A DNA stretch of 64,000 nucleotides from an uncultured Gemmatimonadota bacterium (GCA_902825965.1 CADEDA010000014.1:7740-71739), one strand, 5' to 3'. Positions 18,137 to 27,015 are shown, counted from the stretch's first letter. Program-made: numbers and translations. The notes: generated by a model from the letters alone, not told the origin.

Positions 18137-19444
18137 ATGGTCCGCGTCCTCCGCGTCCAGCCTGAGAGCATCGCCGCCGAACTCGGGATCACCCCGGGTG
18201 CGGAGCTGCTGGCTGTGAACGGCCGAGCGCTGGACGACTTCCTCGACTGGGAGTTCCTGACGGCGGACGACAGCTTCGAGCTTGAGGCCAAGCTCGCCGA
18301 CGGCGAGCACGTGGTGTTCGAGATCGAACGCGACGGCGCCGACCCCATGGGCATCGAGCTCGAACCGCCCAACGTGCGGCGCTGCGCCAATCGCTGCGAG
18401 TTCTGCTTCATCGAGGGCCTGCCGAAGGGCCTCCGCAAGCCGCTCTACATCCGCGACGACGACTACCGCCTGTCGTTCGCCTACGGGAACTTCGCGACCC
18501 TCTCGAACCTGAAGGAGAAGGACTTCGAGCGCATCCTCGAGTACCGGCTGTCGCCGCTCTACGTCTCCGTGCACGCCACGCCCTGGGACGCGCGCAAGAA
18601 GCTGCTCAACAATCCCAAGGTGCCGAACATCGTCGAGCAGCTCGGGCGGTTGACGGCGGGCGGGATCCAGTTCCACGGGCAGATGGTCGTGGTACCCGGC
18701 CTCAACGACGGGGACGTACTCGAGCAGTCCCTCGCCGACCTGTATGCCTTCGGCGAAGCCTGCCTCTCGGTCGCGCTGGTGCCGGTCGGACTCACGCAGT
18801 TCTCGCACATCTACACCGGCGAGTCGATGGACCAGGCGAACGCCGCGCGCATCCTCGCCACCGCCGAGCGCTGGGCCGCCCGGGCGGAGCGCGAGCGGGG
18901 CGAGCCGTGGGTGTACGGCTCGGACGAGCTCTACCTGCTCGCGGGCCAGGCCCTGCCGGCCGCCGCGCACTACCGGGATTTCGCGCAGATCGAGAACGGC
19001 GTGGGGGCCGTCACCGCGCTCCGGGACCGGGTGCGCGCCGGCGTCTCCCGCCTTCCGCGACTCGACGGCAAGCGGATCGGCGTGGTCACTGGCTCGGCCA
19101 TGGCGCCGCTCATGCCCGAGTTGCTCGCGCAGTTGCACGAGGCCACGGGTGCGCAGTTCGAGTTGATCCCCACCGTGAACTCGTTGTTCGGGCCCACGGT
19201 CACCACGGCCGGGCTGCTCGTCGGGGCCGACATCACCCGGGCGCTCGATGGCCGCGGTGACCTCGACCTGGCCCTCATCCCCGCGGAGACGATCAACGAC
19301 GCGGGCGTCTTCCTCGATGATGCACCGTTCGTCCGGGTGCGCGAAGCGCTGCCCATGCCGGTGTATCCCTCCTACGATTTCATCGACGTGCTCGAACACG
19401 AAGGCCAAGCCGCGTCGCTCACCGTGAGTGTCGCTCGTGGCTGA
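18137..19444 (+). CDS. DUF512 / PDZ-radical SAM protein
   Basis: 435 aa. N-terminal PDZ-like segment (VLRVQPESIAAELGITPGAELLAVNGRALDDFLDWEF, residues 1-45), then a canonical CX3CX2C cluster motif (CANRCEFCF, ~80-88), then the DUF512 C-terminal region. Conserved features such as FIEGLPKGLRKPLYIRDDDYRLSF and GIQFHGQMVVVPGLNDG are typical of this family, which often neighbours der. Its biochemical reaction is not established as far as I know. ATG 18137 is preferred over an upstream GTG (18089) that lies in the hairpin. The 3' end overlaps der by 8 bp. Confidence 0.88.
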   Translation: MVRVLRVQPESIAAELGITPGAELLAVNGRALDDFLDWEFLTADDSFELEAKLADGEHVVFEIERDGADPMGIELEPPNVRRCANRCEFCFIEGLPKGLRKPLYIRDDDYRLSFAYGNFATLSNLKEKDFERILEYRLSPLYVSVHATPWDARKKLLNNPKVPNIVEQLGRLTAGGIQFHGQMVVVPGLNDGDVLEQSLADLYAFGEACLSVALVPVGLTQFSHIYTGESMDQANAARILATAERWAARAERERGEPWVYGSDELYLLAGQALPAAAHYRDFAQIENGVGAVTALRDRVRAGVSRLPRLDGKRIGVVTGSAMAPLMPELLAQLHEATGAQFELIPTVNSLFGPTVTTAGLLVGADITRALDGRGDLDLALIPAETINDAGVFLDDAPFVRVREALPMPVYPSYDFIDVLEHEGQAASLTVSVARG

Positions 19445-20756
19445 TATCCCTGTGGTCGCGCTGGTCGGACGGCCGAACGTCGGCAAGTCCGCGCTCTTCA
19501 ACCGCCTCATCGGCGACGACACCGCGATCGTGAGCGAGGAGGCCGGGACGACGCGCGACCGCCACTTTGCGCTCTGCCAGTGGAACGGTCGCGATTTCTG
19601 GCTGGTCGACACAGGCGGCATCGTCGAGGACTCGGACCTGCCGATGGACGTCGCGATCAAGCGCCAGGTGAAGCAGGCGATCGCCGAGGCGGACCTGATG
19701 CTGCTGATGGTCGACGCCAAGTCCGGCCTGCACCCCAGCGATGCGCGGCTGGTGGACCTGCTGCGGAACTCGCGCAAGCCCTGGCTCCTGGTCGCCAACA
19801 AGGTGGACGACCCGAAGAGCGCGGACTACTTCGAGTTCTTCAACCTCGGGGCCGGCGACGTGTATCCGGTCTCCGCGGCGAATGGCAAGAACTCGGGGGA
19901 CTTGCTGGATACCATCGTCACCAAGCTGCCGGCGACCGACGGGGACGGGAAGTCGGACGCCCTGCGCGTCGCCGTCATCGGGCGGCCCAACGTCGGCAAG
20001 TCCTCGTTCATCAATCGCCTGCTCGGGGAGGAGCGCCTGGTCGTGTCGGAGGTCGCCGGCACCACGCGCGACTCCATCGACACGCCGTTCAACTTCCATG
20101 GCCGCCCCATCATCTTCGTCGACACGGCAGGGTTGCGGCGCCAGGCGAAGATCGACGACGGGATCGAGTTCTACTCGTCGCTGCGCACGCGCCGGGCGAT
20201 CGACCGCGCCGACATCTGCCTGCTCCTGATCGACGCCACGGAGGGCCTGCACAACCAGGACCTCAAGATCGCGACGCTGGCCTGGGATGCGGGCCGCGCG
20301 CTGATCGTGGTGGTCAACAAGTGGGACCTCAAGGACAAGGACGACAAGACCGCCGCCAAGTTCCAGAAGGAGTGCGAGGAGAAGGCGCCGTACCTGCGCT
20401 TCGTGCCGTTCCTGTTCACCTCCGCGGTCACCGGCCAGCGCGTCACCAAGGTGCTCGAGGTGATCCTGACGGTGGAGGCGGAGCGCGCCAAGCGGATCTC
20501 CACCTCGGACGTGAACGACGCACTGCAGGAACTGCTCGCGCGACGGCAGCCGCCGCAGGCCGCCGGCAACGAGGTCAAGCTCAACTACGCGACACAGGTG
20601 GAGACGGCGCCGCCCGCCATCGCCGTGTTCGGGAACCACCCGGAGCTCGTGCAGGAGCACTACGTGCGCTATTTGCACAACGGCTTCCGCGAGAAGTGGG
20701 GCTTCCACGGCAATCCGCTCCGCATCCTGCTGCGGCGCAAGGGCGGACGCGACTGA
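19437..20756 (+). CDS. der: Ribosome-associated GTPase Der (EngA)
   Basis: 439 aa. Double-GTPase needed for 50S ribosomal subunit assembly. First G domain: VVALVGRPNVGKSALFNRLIG, VDTGGIVED, and ANKVD. Second G domain: VAVIGRPNVGKSSFINRLLGEE, VDTAGLRRQ, NKWDL. A C-terminal KH-like domain carries HNGFREKWGFHGNPLRILLRRK. The start could be GTG 19428 or GTG 19437; 19437 gives MADIPVVALVG and the 8-bp overlap common in this genome. TGATG overlap with plsY. Confidence 0.96.
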   Translation: MADIPVVALVGRPNVGKSALFNRLIGDDTAIVSEEAGTTRDRHFALCQWNGRDFWLVDTGGIVEDSDLPMDVAIKRQVKQAIAEADLMLLMVDAKSGLHPSDARLVDLLRNSRKPWLLVANKVDDPKSADYFEFFNLGAGDVYPVSAANGKNSGDLLDTIVTKLPATDGDGKSDALRVAVIGRPNVGKSSFINRLLGEERLVVSEVAGTTRDSIDTPFNFHGRPIIFVDTAGLRRQAKIDDGIEFYSSLRTRRAIDRADICLLLIDATEGLHNQDLKIATLAWDAGRALIVVVNKWDLKDKDDKTAAKFQKECEEKAPYLRFVPFLFTSAVTGQRVTKVLEVILTVEAERAKRISTSDVNDALQELLARRQPPQAAGNEVKLNYATQVETAPPAIAVFGNHPELVQEHYVRYLHNGFREKWGFHGNPLRILLRRKGGRD

Positions 20757-21391
20757 TGCACCCGGCCGTCGCGCTCGGCATCGCGTACCTCGCGGGGTCG
20801 CTTCCGTTCGCGTACCTCGCCGGCCGCCTGCTCAAGGGTGTGGATCTGCGGACGGTGGGGTCCGGCAACCTCGGCGCGACGAACGTGTATCGCAACCTGG
20901 GCGCGGGGGCGGCCGTGGCGGTCTTGCTGCTGGACGCACTCAAGGGCGCCTTGCCCGTCGCGCTGTTGCCGGCGACGCTCGCGATCGCGCCGGACACGGC
21001 GGCCGATCGCGGGCTGTGGTGGGCGCTCGCCTTCGGCGTCGCCGCGATCGCGGGCCACGCGAAGCCCATCTTCCTGTTGTGGAAGGGCGGCGGCAAGGGC
21101 GTTGCCACGGCCGCGGGGGTCTTCGCCGCCGTCGCACCGGTCGCGCTCGCCGTTGCGCTCGCGGTATTCGTGCTCATCGTCTGGCGCACGCGATTCGTCT
21201 CGCTCGCTTCCATCACCGCCGCTGCCGTGCTTCCCCTGGCGGTGTGGGGCAGCGTCGGCCCGCGGGCGCCCCTGCTCATCGTCGCGAGCGCGGTCGCGGC
21301 GTTCGTCATCTGGTCGCACCGCGCGAACATCCGGCGTCTGCGCGCGGGCACGGAACCGCGCATCGGGCGCCCCAAGGAGGCGACATCGTGA
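20756..21391 (+). CDS. plsY: Glycerol-3-phosphate acyltransferase PlsY
   Basis: 211 aa multi-pass membrane enzyme that transfers acyl from acyl-phosphate to glycerol-3-phosphate, the first step of phospholipid synthesis. Signature loops: AGSLPFAYLAGRLLKGVDLRTVGSGNLGATNVYRNLG and IAGHAKPIFLLWKGGGKGVATAAG. It works with PlsX, encoded at 59535-60536. One-base overlap with der and GTGA overlap with gpsA, so synthesis of glycerol-3-phosphate and its acylation are encoded together. Confidence 0.95.
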   Translation: MHPAVALGIAYLAGSLPFAYLAGRLLKGVDLRTVGSGNLGATNVYRNLGAGAAVAVLLLDALKGALPVALLPATLAIAPDTAADRGLWWALAFGVAAIAGHAKPIFLLWKGGGKGVATAAGVFAAVAPVALAVALAVFVLIVWRTRFVSLASITAAAVLPLAVWGSVGPRAPLLIVASAVAAFVIWSHRANIRRLRAGTEPRIGRPKEATS

Positions 21392-22380
21392 GATGCACGG
21401 TCGTCGGAGCGGGCGCGTGGGGCACCGCACTCGCAAACCTGCTGGCGGAGAACGGGCACGACACGGTGCTCTGGGCGTACGAGACCGATGTCTCGGACTC
21501 GGTGAACACGGCGTCCGAGAACCGGCGATTCCTTGCGGGGGTGTCGCTGCATGGCGGCCTCCGCGCGACCTCCGCGATCGACCGCGCCTGTGCGGACGCC
21601 GAGATGGTGGTGTTCGCGGCACCGTCGCACGTGCTGCGGCGTGTGGCGGCGGACGCAGCGCGCCACGTGCCGGCGGCGGTCCCGCTCGTTGTGGCGACCA
21701 AAGGCATCGAGCGCGACCGCCTCGCCCTCATGACGGATGTCGTGGAGCAGGAGATCCCGGATCGGCCGGCGGTGGCGCTGTCGGGGCCGAGCTTCGCGAT
21801 GGAAGTCGCGAACCACCTGCCCACCGCGGTCGTCGCGGCGTCGCGCGACCAGGCGAGCGCCCTGCTCGTGCAGCAGGCGTTCAGCACGTCGGCCTTCCGC
21901 GTGTACACACAACGCGACGTAATTGGCGTGGAGCTCGGGGGCGCCCTCAAGAACGTGATGGCCGTCGCCACGGGCATCGCCGACGGCCTGCAGCTGGGCT
22001 TCAATGCGCGGGCCGCGCTGATCACCCGCGGCTTGGCCGAGATGACCCGGCTCGGCGTGCGCCTGGGCGCCGACCCCGCGACCTTCGCCGGGCTGGCCGG
22101 GGTCGGGGACCTGGTGCTCACGTGTACGGGCTCGCTGTCCCGGAATCGCTCGGTCGGCTTGGAGATCGGCCGTGGCGCGACCCTGCACGAGGTCCTGCAT
22201 GGGCGCGAGACCGTCGCCGAGGGCGTGGCGACCACCGAGAGCGCCAAGGCGCTCGCCGCACGCGAGGGCGTCGACATGCCGATCGTGAACGCCGTGCACC
22301 GCGTGTTGTTCGAGCGCCAGCCGGCCCGCTGGGCGCTCGTCGAACTCATGACCCGCGACCTGAAGGGAGAGGCCGAGTGA
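21388..22380 (+). CDS. gpsA: Glycerol-3-phosphate dehydrogenase [NAD(P)+]
   Basis: 330 aa. Reduces dihydroxyacetone phosphate to sn-glycerol-3-phosphate for phospholipid heads. TVVGAGAWGTALANLLAENGHD is the nucleotide-binding Rossmann motif, followed by VVATKGIERD, ALSGPSFAMEVAN and GVELGGALKNVMAVATGIADGL with the catalytic lysine; MTRLGVRLGADPATFAGLAGVGDLVLTC is also diagnostic. GTG start overlaps the plsY stop and supplies the substrate of PlsY. Confidence 0.96.
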   Translation: MRCTVVGAGAWGTALANLLAENGHDTVLWAYETDVSDSVNTASENRRFLAGVSLHGGLRATSAIDRACADAEMVVFAAPSHVLRRVAADAARHVPAAVPLVVATKGIERDRLALMTDVVEQEIPDRPAVALSGPSFAMEVANHLPTAVVAASRDQASALLVQQAFSTSAFRVYTQRDVIGVELGGALKNVMAVATGIADGLQLGFNARAALITRGLAEMTRLGVRLGADPATFAGLAGVGDLVLTCTGSLSRNRSVGLEIGRGATLHEVLHGRETVAEGVATTESAKALAAREGVDMPIVNAVHRVLFERQPARWALVELMTRDLKGEAE

Positions 22381-22754
22381 CGGCGCCGAAGCGTGACGAA
22401 CCGGTGCGCGAGTTCTTCTCGATCGGCGACGTCTGCGAACTCACCGACCTGAAGCCGCACGTGCTCCGGTACTGGGAGAGCCAGTTCCGGATCCTCAATC
22501 CGGCCAAGAACCGCTCCGGCAATCGTGTCTACTCGCGCCGCGAAGTCGAGTTCGTGCTGCTGGTGAAGCACCTGTTGTACACGGAGAAGTACACCATCGA
22601 TGGCGCCCGCCAGAAGATCGACGAACATCGCAAGGGCGGCGGCGTGCGCCCCGCCGCGCGCATCGGGCTCGACTCGGAGACGGTGCAACTGCTCGAACAG
22701 GACCTGAAGGCGATCCTCGCCATCCTCGAAACCCCCGACCGTCCGGAGCGCTGA
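22377..22754 (+). CDS. MerR-family transcriptional regulator
   Basis: 125 aa. Winged helix-turn-helix of the MerR type at residues ~15-85 (FFSIGDVCELTDLKPHVLRYWESQF, then RVYSRREVEFVLLVKHLLYTEKYTIDGARQKID). Only a short helix follows the DNA-binding domain (LLEQDLKAILAILE), so there is no metal- or drug-binding domain; the ligand, if any, is unknown. It overlaps gpsA (GTGA) and surE (TGATG), so it is co-translated with lipid genes. Targets cannot be inferred. Confidence 0.85.
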   Translation: MTAPKRDEPVREFFSIGDVCELTDLKPHVLRYWESQFRILNPAKNRSGNRVYSRREVEFVLLVKHLLYTEKYTIDGARQKIDEHRKGGGVRPAARIGLDSETVQLLEQDLKAILAILETPDRPER

Positions 22755-23515
22755 TGCGCCTGCTGTGCAGCAACGATGATGGGATCCTCGCGCGCGGCCT
22801 CGACTGCCTCGAACGGGCGGCGCGTCCGCTCGGCGACGTCTGGGTGGTCGCGCCGGATCGCGAGCAGAGCGCCACGAGCCACTCGCTGACGCTGCACCAC
22901 CCCCTGCGGCCGGTGCAGCTGGGCGATCGCCGCTGGCAGGTGGACGGCACGCCGACCGACTGCGTGATGCTCGCCATCGAGACCCTGCTGCCCGCGCGCC
23001 CGGACTTCGTGCTCAGCGGCATCAACCACGGCCCCAACATGGGCGAGGACGTGCTCTACTCCGGCACCGTGGCCGCCGCGATGGAAGGCCTCGCCCTCGG
23101 CGTGCCGAGCATCGCCGTGTCGTTCGCGGGGCGGGTGCTCCGCTCCGACGATCACCTGCTCGATGATCACGTGGAGACCCTGAGCCGGCTGCTCCGGCAT
23201 CTCACCGCGCTGCCCAAGTTCCCGGCCGACACGCTGCTGAACGTCAACCTGCCCAACGTGCCCGCCGCCGAGGTGAAGGGCGTCAAGCTCACGCGGCTGG
23301 GCCGCCGCGTATTCTCGGACTCACTGCAGAAGATGAAGGATCCTTGGGGCCGCGAGATCTTCTGGATCGGCGGCGGTTCGGTGGCCTGGAGCGGCAGCGA
23401 GGATTCGGATTTCCGCGCGGTCAAGGATGGCTACGTCTCCGTCACGCCGCTGCACCTCGACCTCACCGCACGCGATCGGTTGGACGATTCGGAGCAGTGG
23501 TGGCAGGCCCCGTAG
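22754..23515 (+). CDS. surE: 5'/3'-nucleotidase SurE
   Basis: 253 aa. Metal-dependent nucleoside monophosphate phosphatase linked to stationary-phase survival. MRLLCSNDDGILARGLDCLE supplies the metal-binding Asp pair, with PDREQSATSHSLTL, DGTPTDCVMLA and VLSGINHGPNMGEDVLYSGTVAAAMEG completing the active site. It directly precedes pcm with overlap, the widespread surE-pcm pairing for survival under stress. Confidence 0.96.
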   Translation: MRLLCSNDDGILARGLDCLERAARPLGDVWVVAPDREQSATSHSLTLHHPLRPVQLGDRRWQVDGTPTDCVMLAIETLLPARPDFVLSGINHGPNMGEDVLYSGTVAAAMEGLALGVPSIAVSFAGRVLRSDDHLLDDHVETLSRLLRHLTALPKFPADTLLNVNLPNVPAAEVKGVKLTRLGRRVFSDSLQKMKDPWGREIFWIGGGSVAWSGSEDSDFRAVKDGYVSVTPLHLDLTARDRLDDSEQWWQAP

Positions 23516-24156
23516 TCCGGCAGTTCGGGGGCGCACGCCGACGACTCATCGAGGAACTGCAGCAGAAGGGCATCAGCGACATCGCCGTGCTGAAGGCGTT
23601 CGACGATGTGCCGCGGCATCTGTTCGTGCCCACCGGGGTGCGGCATCGCGCCTACGAGGATGCGCCGCTGCCGATCGGCCACGGGCAGACGATCAGCCAG
23701 CCCTGGGTGCACGCCAAATATCTCGAGCTGCTCGCGCTCAAGCCGACGGACCGCGTGCTCGAGATCGGGACCGGATCCGGCTTCCAGTCCGCGTTGCTCA
23801 CGCGGCTCGCCGGCCAGGTCTTCAGCATCGAGCGCATCCCCGATCTCGCGCGCGAGGCCCACGCCGCCCTCGGGGCCTGCGGCATCACGACCGTGGTGCA
23901 GCGCGTCGGCGACGGCACGTTGGGATGGCCCGAGTTCGCACCCTACGACGCGATCCTGGTGGGCGCGGCGTCACCCGACGTGCCGCAGCCACTGGTGGAC
24001 CAGCTCGCCCCGGGCGGGCAGCTGCTCATCCCGGTCGGCGGACGCGAGGAGCAGGTGCTGCTCCGGTTGCGTCGGACGCCCACGGGCGTCGAACGCACGA
24101 GGCTGGACGCGATGCGATTCGTCCCGCTCATCGGTCAACACGGATTCGAGGCCTGA
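23500..24156 (+). CDS. pcm: Protein-L-isoaspartate O-methyltransferase
   Basis: 218 aa. Uses S-adenosylmethionine to methylate isoaspartyl residues and start their repair. GHGQTISQPWVHAKYLELLAL holds the active-site Ser/His region, VLEIGTGSGFQSALLTRLAG is the SAM-binding motif I, and YDAILVGAASPDVPQPLVDQLAPGGQLLIPVG completes the fold. Start GTG 23500 (or the adjacent 23497) overlaps the surE stop by 16 bp. Confidence 0.94.
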   Translation: MAGPVVRQFGGARRRLIEELQQKGISDIAVLKAFDDVPRHLFVPTGVRHRAYEDAPLPIGHGQTISQPWVHAKYLELLALKPTDRVLEIGTGSGFQSALLTRLAGQVFSIERIPDLAREAHAALGACGITTVVQRVGDGTLGWPEFAPYDAILVGAASPDVPQPLVDQLAPGGQLLIPVGGREEQVLLRLRRTPTGVERTRLDAMRFVPLIGQHGFEA

Positions 24157-24157
24157 C

Positions 24158-24700
24158 ATGCGACTCCCCCACGACCCCGCGCTGGCCGGGGACCTGGCCA
24201 ATGCGATCCGGACGGTGCCGGACTTCCCGAAACCCGGTGTGGCCTTCAAGGACATCACGCCGGTGCTGGCGGCGCCCGAGTTGTTCGGTCGGACGGTCGC
24301 GGCCCTCGCGGCGCCCTGGCGGGGCGAGGCCATCACACATGTGCTGGGCGTCGAAAGCCGCGGATTCATCTTCGGAGCGCCCACCGCGCTGGCGCTGGGG
24401 GCTGCCTTCGTTCCGGTCCGGAAGCCGGGCAAGCTGCCCCGCGAACGGCTGGTCGAGGCCTACTCATTGGAGTACGGAAGCGACCAGGTCGAGGTGCACG
24501 CCGACGCGATCGGACCGGGATCGCGGGTCGTGGTGGTCGATGACGTGCTCGCGACCGGCGGTACGGCCGCGGCGACCTGCCGCCTGGCGGAACGCACCGG
24601 CGCCGAGGTCGTCGGTGTGTCGGTGGTCATCGACCTGAGCTTCCTGCCCTGGCGGGAGGCACTGTCCGGTCGGCGCGTGGAGGCGGTCGTCGTGTTCTGA
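24158..24700 (+). CDS. apt: Adenine phosphoribosyltransferase
   Basis: 180 aa. Salvages adenine to AMP with PRPP. IRTVPDFPKPGVAFKDITPVL opens the fold, VESRGFIFGAPTALALGAAFVPVRKPGKLP is the Apt signature, and VVVVDDVLATGGTAAATC is the PRPP-binding loop. It begins one base after the pcm stop, so it is the last gene of the der-to-apt run. No T-run terminator is visible after it. Confidence 0.95.
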   Translation: MRLPHDPALAGDLANAIRTVPDFPKPGVAFKDITPVLAAPELFGRTVAALAAPWRGEAITHVLGVESRGFIFGAPTALALGAAFVPVRKPGKLPRERLVEAYSLEYGSDQVEVHADAIGPGSRVVVVDDVLATGGTAAATCRLAERTGAEVVGVSVVIDLSFLPWREALSGRRVEAVVVF

Positions 24701-24752
24701 CCCGGGGAGCCCGAATGTGATCCAGGTCGGGAACACATTGTGACGGGACCGG

Positions 24753-24758
24753 TATATT
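24753..24758 (+). promoter_or_regulatory. Possible -10 element before the exported-protein pair
   Basis: TATATT lies 27 bp upstream of the ATG at 24786 in the 85-bp gap after apt, a locally AT-richer stretch. No good -35 hexamer is seen at 16-18 bp, so this is a weak call. Confidence 0.3.
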
Positions 24759-24785
24759 GTAGGAACTCCCACTAGGACCGGGTAC

Positions 24786-25544
24786 ATGTGGATCGGTAAG
24801 TCCGCACGTCTGGTACTGTTCGTCGCGGCGGCCATGGCCGCCGTCGCTGCACCTACCCGTGCCCAGGGCGCCGGCGACGGCTACCTGTTCACACACCCAC
24901 GGGTGACGTTCTCGGTGTACGGTGGCTTGGCCGCGCCGATCGCGCGGGGCAGCCTCTGGGACTTCACCACGTCCGAGCTCACGCTCTCGCGGAACGATTT
25001 CCAGAGCTCGACGTTCGGCGCCGACGTCGGCATCGCACTCACGCCGCGCACGGAACTGGTGTTCGGGTTCACCAACAGCAGCAGCCGCCAGGGCTCCGAG
25101 TTCCGCGACTGGGTGGACAACAACGACCTGCCCATCGAGCAGACCACCTCGTTCGCCCGCACCCCCATCACCGCGGGGGTCCGCTACTATCTGACGGAGC
25201 GGGGCCGCATGGTCGGCTCGGTCGCGTGGATCCCGAAGCGGTTCGTGCCCTATGTGTCGGCCGGTGCCGGCTTCACGCGCTTCCGCTTCGAGCAGCGCGG
25301 CGACTTCATCGATATGCAGACGCTGAACGTCTTCGGTGACGTCCTGCAGTCGAACGGCTGGGCGCGGTCGCTGCAGGCCGGGGCAGGGGCGCAGTGGAAC
25401 CTCTCCACACGCTTCCAGCTCACCGGGGAACTGCGCTACCTCCATTCGTCCACCGACGCATCGCGCGGCGCGGGGGACTACGTGGGCTATACGTTGGACC
25501 TGTCCGGCGTCACGACCTTGCTCGGCTTCACCCTTCGCCTCTGA
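24786..25544 (+). CDS. Exported outer-membrane beta-barrel-like protein
   Basis: 252 aa. Signal peptide residues 1-27 (RLVLFVAAAMAAVAAPTRAQ). The mature part alternates polar and hydrophobic residues in barrel-like strands (VTFSVYGGLAAPIARG, TELVFGFTNSS, PYVSAGAGFTRFRFEQRG, FQLTGELRYLHS) and ends TLLGFTLRL. This looks like a small OmpW/OmpA-type barrel in the outer membrane. No specific function can be given. The next gene starts 12 bp later, so the two are probably one transcript, perhaps from the TATATT element. Confidence 0.7.
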   Translation: MWIGKSARLVLFVAAAMAAVAAPTRAQGAGDGYLFTHPRVTFSVYGGLAAPIARGSLWDFTTSELTLSRNDFQSSTFGADVGIALTPRTELVFGFTNSSSRQGSEFRDWVDNNDLPIEQTTSFARTPITAGVRYYLTERGRMVGSVAWIPKRFVPYVSAGAGFTRFRFEQRGDFIDMQTLNVFGDVLQSNGWARSLQAGAGAQWNLSTRFQLTGELRYLHSSTDASRGAGDYVGYTLDLSGVTTLLGFTLRL

Positions 25545-25556
25545 CCGGGGACTGCC

Positions 25557-26726
25557 ATGCGAACCACACATCTGTACGGAATCGCACTCGCCGCGGCGCT
25601 CGCAGCGCCGGTCACCGTTGAGGCGCAGCGTGCGACGGACGACGTCCATCCGGGCCTGGCCTGGGTGGGCTGCTGGGAGCCCTTCGATGGCCTGCCGGGC
25701 TCGGTGATGACCTGCATCGCTCCGGTCGGGGCGAACACGCTCAAGATCACGGCGATCGGAAGTGGTGGATCGCTGACCGAGAGCTCGCTCGTGATCGACG
25801 GCCAGCGCCGTGAGATCACCGCTGGAGGCTGCTCGGGGTGGGAGACCGCCAAGCCGAGTGCCGACGGAGACCGCATCTTCGTGGACGGCGAGGTGAGCTG
25901 CCCCGACCTGCCGACGCAGCGCCGGACCGGGGCATTCGTCATCGCGCCCAACGGCGACTGGCTCCACATCGAAGGCGCCGGCATCCGCATGGTGAACTCG
26001 GCCGGCGTCCGACGTTATCGGCAGGTGACGAACTACCTGACCATCCCGCTGCCCGTGCGGGACGTGGTGCGCACCTGGCTCGAGGCCGCCGAACTGGAGC
26101 GCGCCGAGGTGATGACTGCGTCGCTGTCGGCGAAGGACCTGTTGGAGATGGACGCGGAGGAGGTTCCCGTGCCGGTCATCGACGTCATGGTCGCCTCCGC
26201 GCACCCGCAGGCCTTCGTGCTCGAGGCCACCTCGGTGAGCGCGCGCCCGCCGTACACGCGGAGCCCGAGCGAGACGCCGACGCCGGTGTATGCTGCGGGC
26301 ATGTGGCCGGTCTTCGGCTTCTACGATTCGTTCGCGCTGCAGAACTGCATGCACTTGGCGGGCACGCGCAGTCTGTACACCGCGAACTGCTTCGATCCCT
26401 GGGGACCGTTCGGGTACTACAGCTCCCGCTACGGCTGGGGTGGATGGGGCGGCCTCGGCGGTGGCTACATCCCGGTTACCGTGATCCCGACCACGCCGGG
26501 GCGAGGCGATCGCGGGGACTCGGGCGGCCGCGTGGTGCGAGGCCGCGGGTACACCCAGCCGGACAACGACGGCCCGTCACGCGGCACCGCGCAGCCGCGC
26601 GCGAGCATGCCGGTGGGCGCCCCCTCCGGCGCGAGTGCCGGAGCGCAAGGTTCGCCGTCGTCCAGCGGCGGTGGCAGCAGCGCATCCGGTGGCGAGCAGC
26701 GGACGGCGAAGCCCAGGAATCCGTAG
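25557..26726 (+). CDS. Exported hypothetical protein with low-complexity C-terminus
   Basis: 389 aa, not recognised. Signal peptide ~1-23 (YGIALAAALAAPVTVEAQ). Residues ~30-160 look like a compact beta-rich domain with cysteines (WVGCWEPFDGLPGSVMTCIAP, GGCSGWETAK, VSCPDLP). Residues ~245-320 are rich in Gly, Trp and Tyr (CFDPWGPFGYYSSRYGWGGWGG), and the last ~80 are Gly/Ser/Arg-rich and probably disordered. It is 12 bp after a putative outer-membrane protein, which suggests an envelope role. A strong hairpin follows. Function unknown. Confidence 0.65.
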   Translation: MRTTHLYGIALAAALAAPVTVEAQRATDDVHPGLAWVGCWEPFDGLPGSVMTCIAPVGANTLKITAIGSGGSLTESSLVIDGQRREITAGGCSGWETAKPSADGDRIFVDGEVSCPDLPTQRRTGAFVIAPNGDWLHIEGAGIRMVNSAGVRRYRQVTNYLTIPLPVRDVVRTWLEAAELERAEVMTASLSAKDLLEMDAEEVPVPVIDVMVASAHPQAFVLEATSVSARPPYTRSPSETPTPVYAAGMWPVFGFYDSFALQNCMHLAGTRSLYTANCFDPWGPFGYYSSRYGWGGWGGLGGGYIPVTVIPTTPGRGDRGDSGGRVVRGRGYTQPDNDGPSRGTAQPRASMPVGAPSGASAGAQGSPSSSGGGSSASGGEQRTAKPRNP

Positions 26727-26748
26727 CGCCGCGCAGGGACGGTTTCCG

Positions 26749-26790
26749 GAGCGGGGCTCGCGCCAACGCGCGGGCCCCGCTCTCGTTTTC
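26749..26790 (+). terminator. Terminator hairpin after the exported-protein operon
   Basis: A 14-bp stem, GAGCGGGGCTCGCG (26749-26762) with CGCGGGCCCCGCTC (26769-26782), holds one G-T wobble and a 6-base loop. TCGTTTTC follows. It lies 22 bp past the stop of the exported protein. Confidence 0.7.
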
Positions 26791-26821
26791 GATTAGTTTA
26801 TGCGTGCATTCCACGCAGGGC

Positions 26822-26895
26822 GCCCCCGTAGCTCAGGTGGATAGAGCGACGGTTTCCTAAACCGCAGGTCGGCGGTTCGAGTCCGCCCGGGGGCA
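26822..26895 (+). tRNA. tRNA-Arg, anticodon CCU
   Basis: 74 bases forming a full cloverleaf: acceptor stem GCCCCCG with CGGGGGC, D-loop region GCTCAGGTGGATAGAGC, anticodon loop TTCCTAA reading CCT, and T arm GGCGG-TTCGAGT-CCGCC with discriminator A. It reads AGG arginine codons. CCA is not encoded. The top pair of the anticodon stem is an A-C mismatch, which is unusual but tolerable. A 6-bp hairpin (TGCGTG/CACGCA, 26801-26817) sits just upstream. It lies ~1 kb left of the dif-like site, on the strand expected for leading-strand transcription. Confidence 0.93.
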
Positions 26896-26897
26896 TC

Positions 26898-26930
26898 GCG
26901 CAAGGACATCCACCCCTTGCGCTTCATTCA
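26898..26930 (+). terminator. Hairpin after tRNA-Arg
   Basis: Perfect 8-bp stem GCGCAAGG (26898-26905) and CCTTGCGC (26915-26922) with a 9-base loop, beginning three bases after the tRNA. The following TTCATTCAA is only moderately T-rich. It probably ends or processes the tRNA transcript. Confidence 0.55.
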
Positions 26931-27015
26931 ACCGGCCGGATCCGCTAGCTTTCACGGCTTGTCGCGAGCGTGGCGTTCGGACCTCGCGAGACTTCACCCA
27001 ATCCCGCCTCTTCGC

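Noticed and set aside
26801-26817. Hairpin upstream of tRNA-Arg as a T-box or riboswitch
   Set aside because: Only a 6-bp stem with a 5-base loop; no conserved aptamer elements seen.
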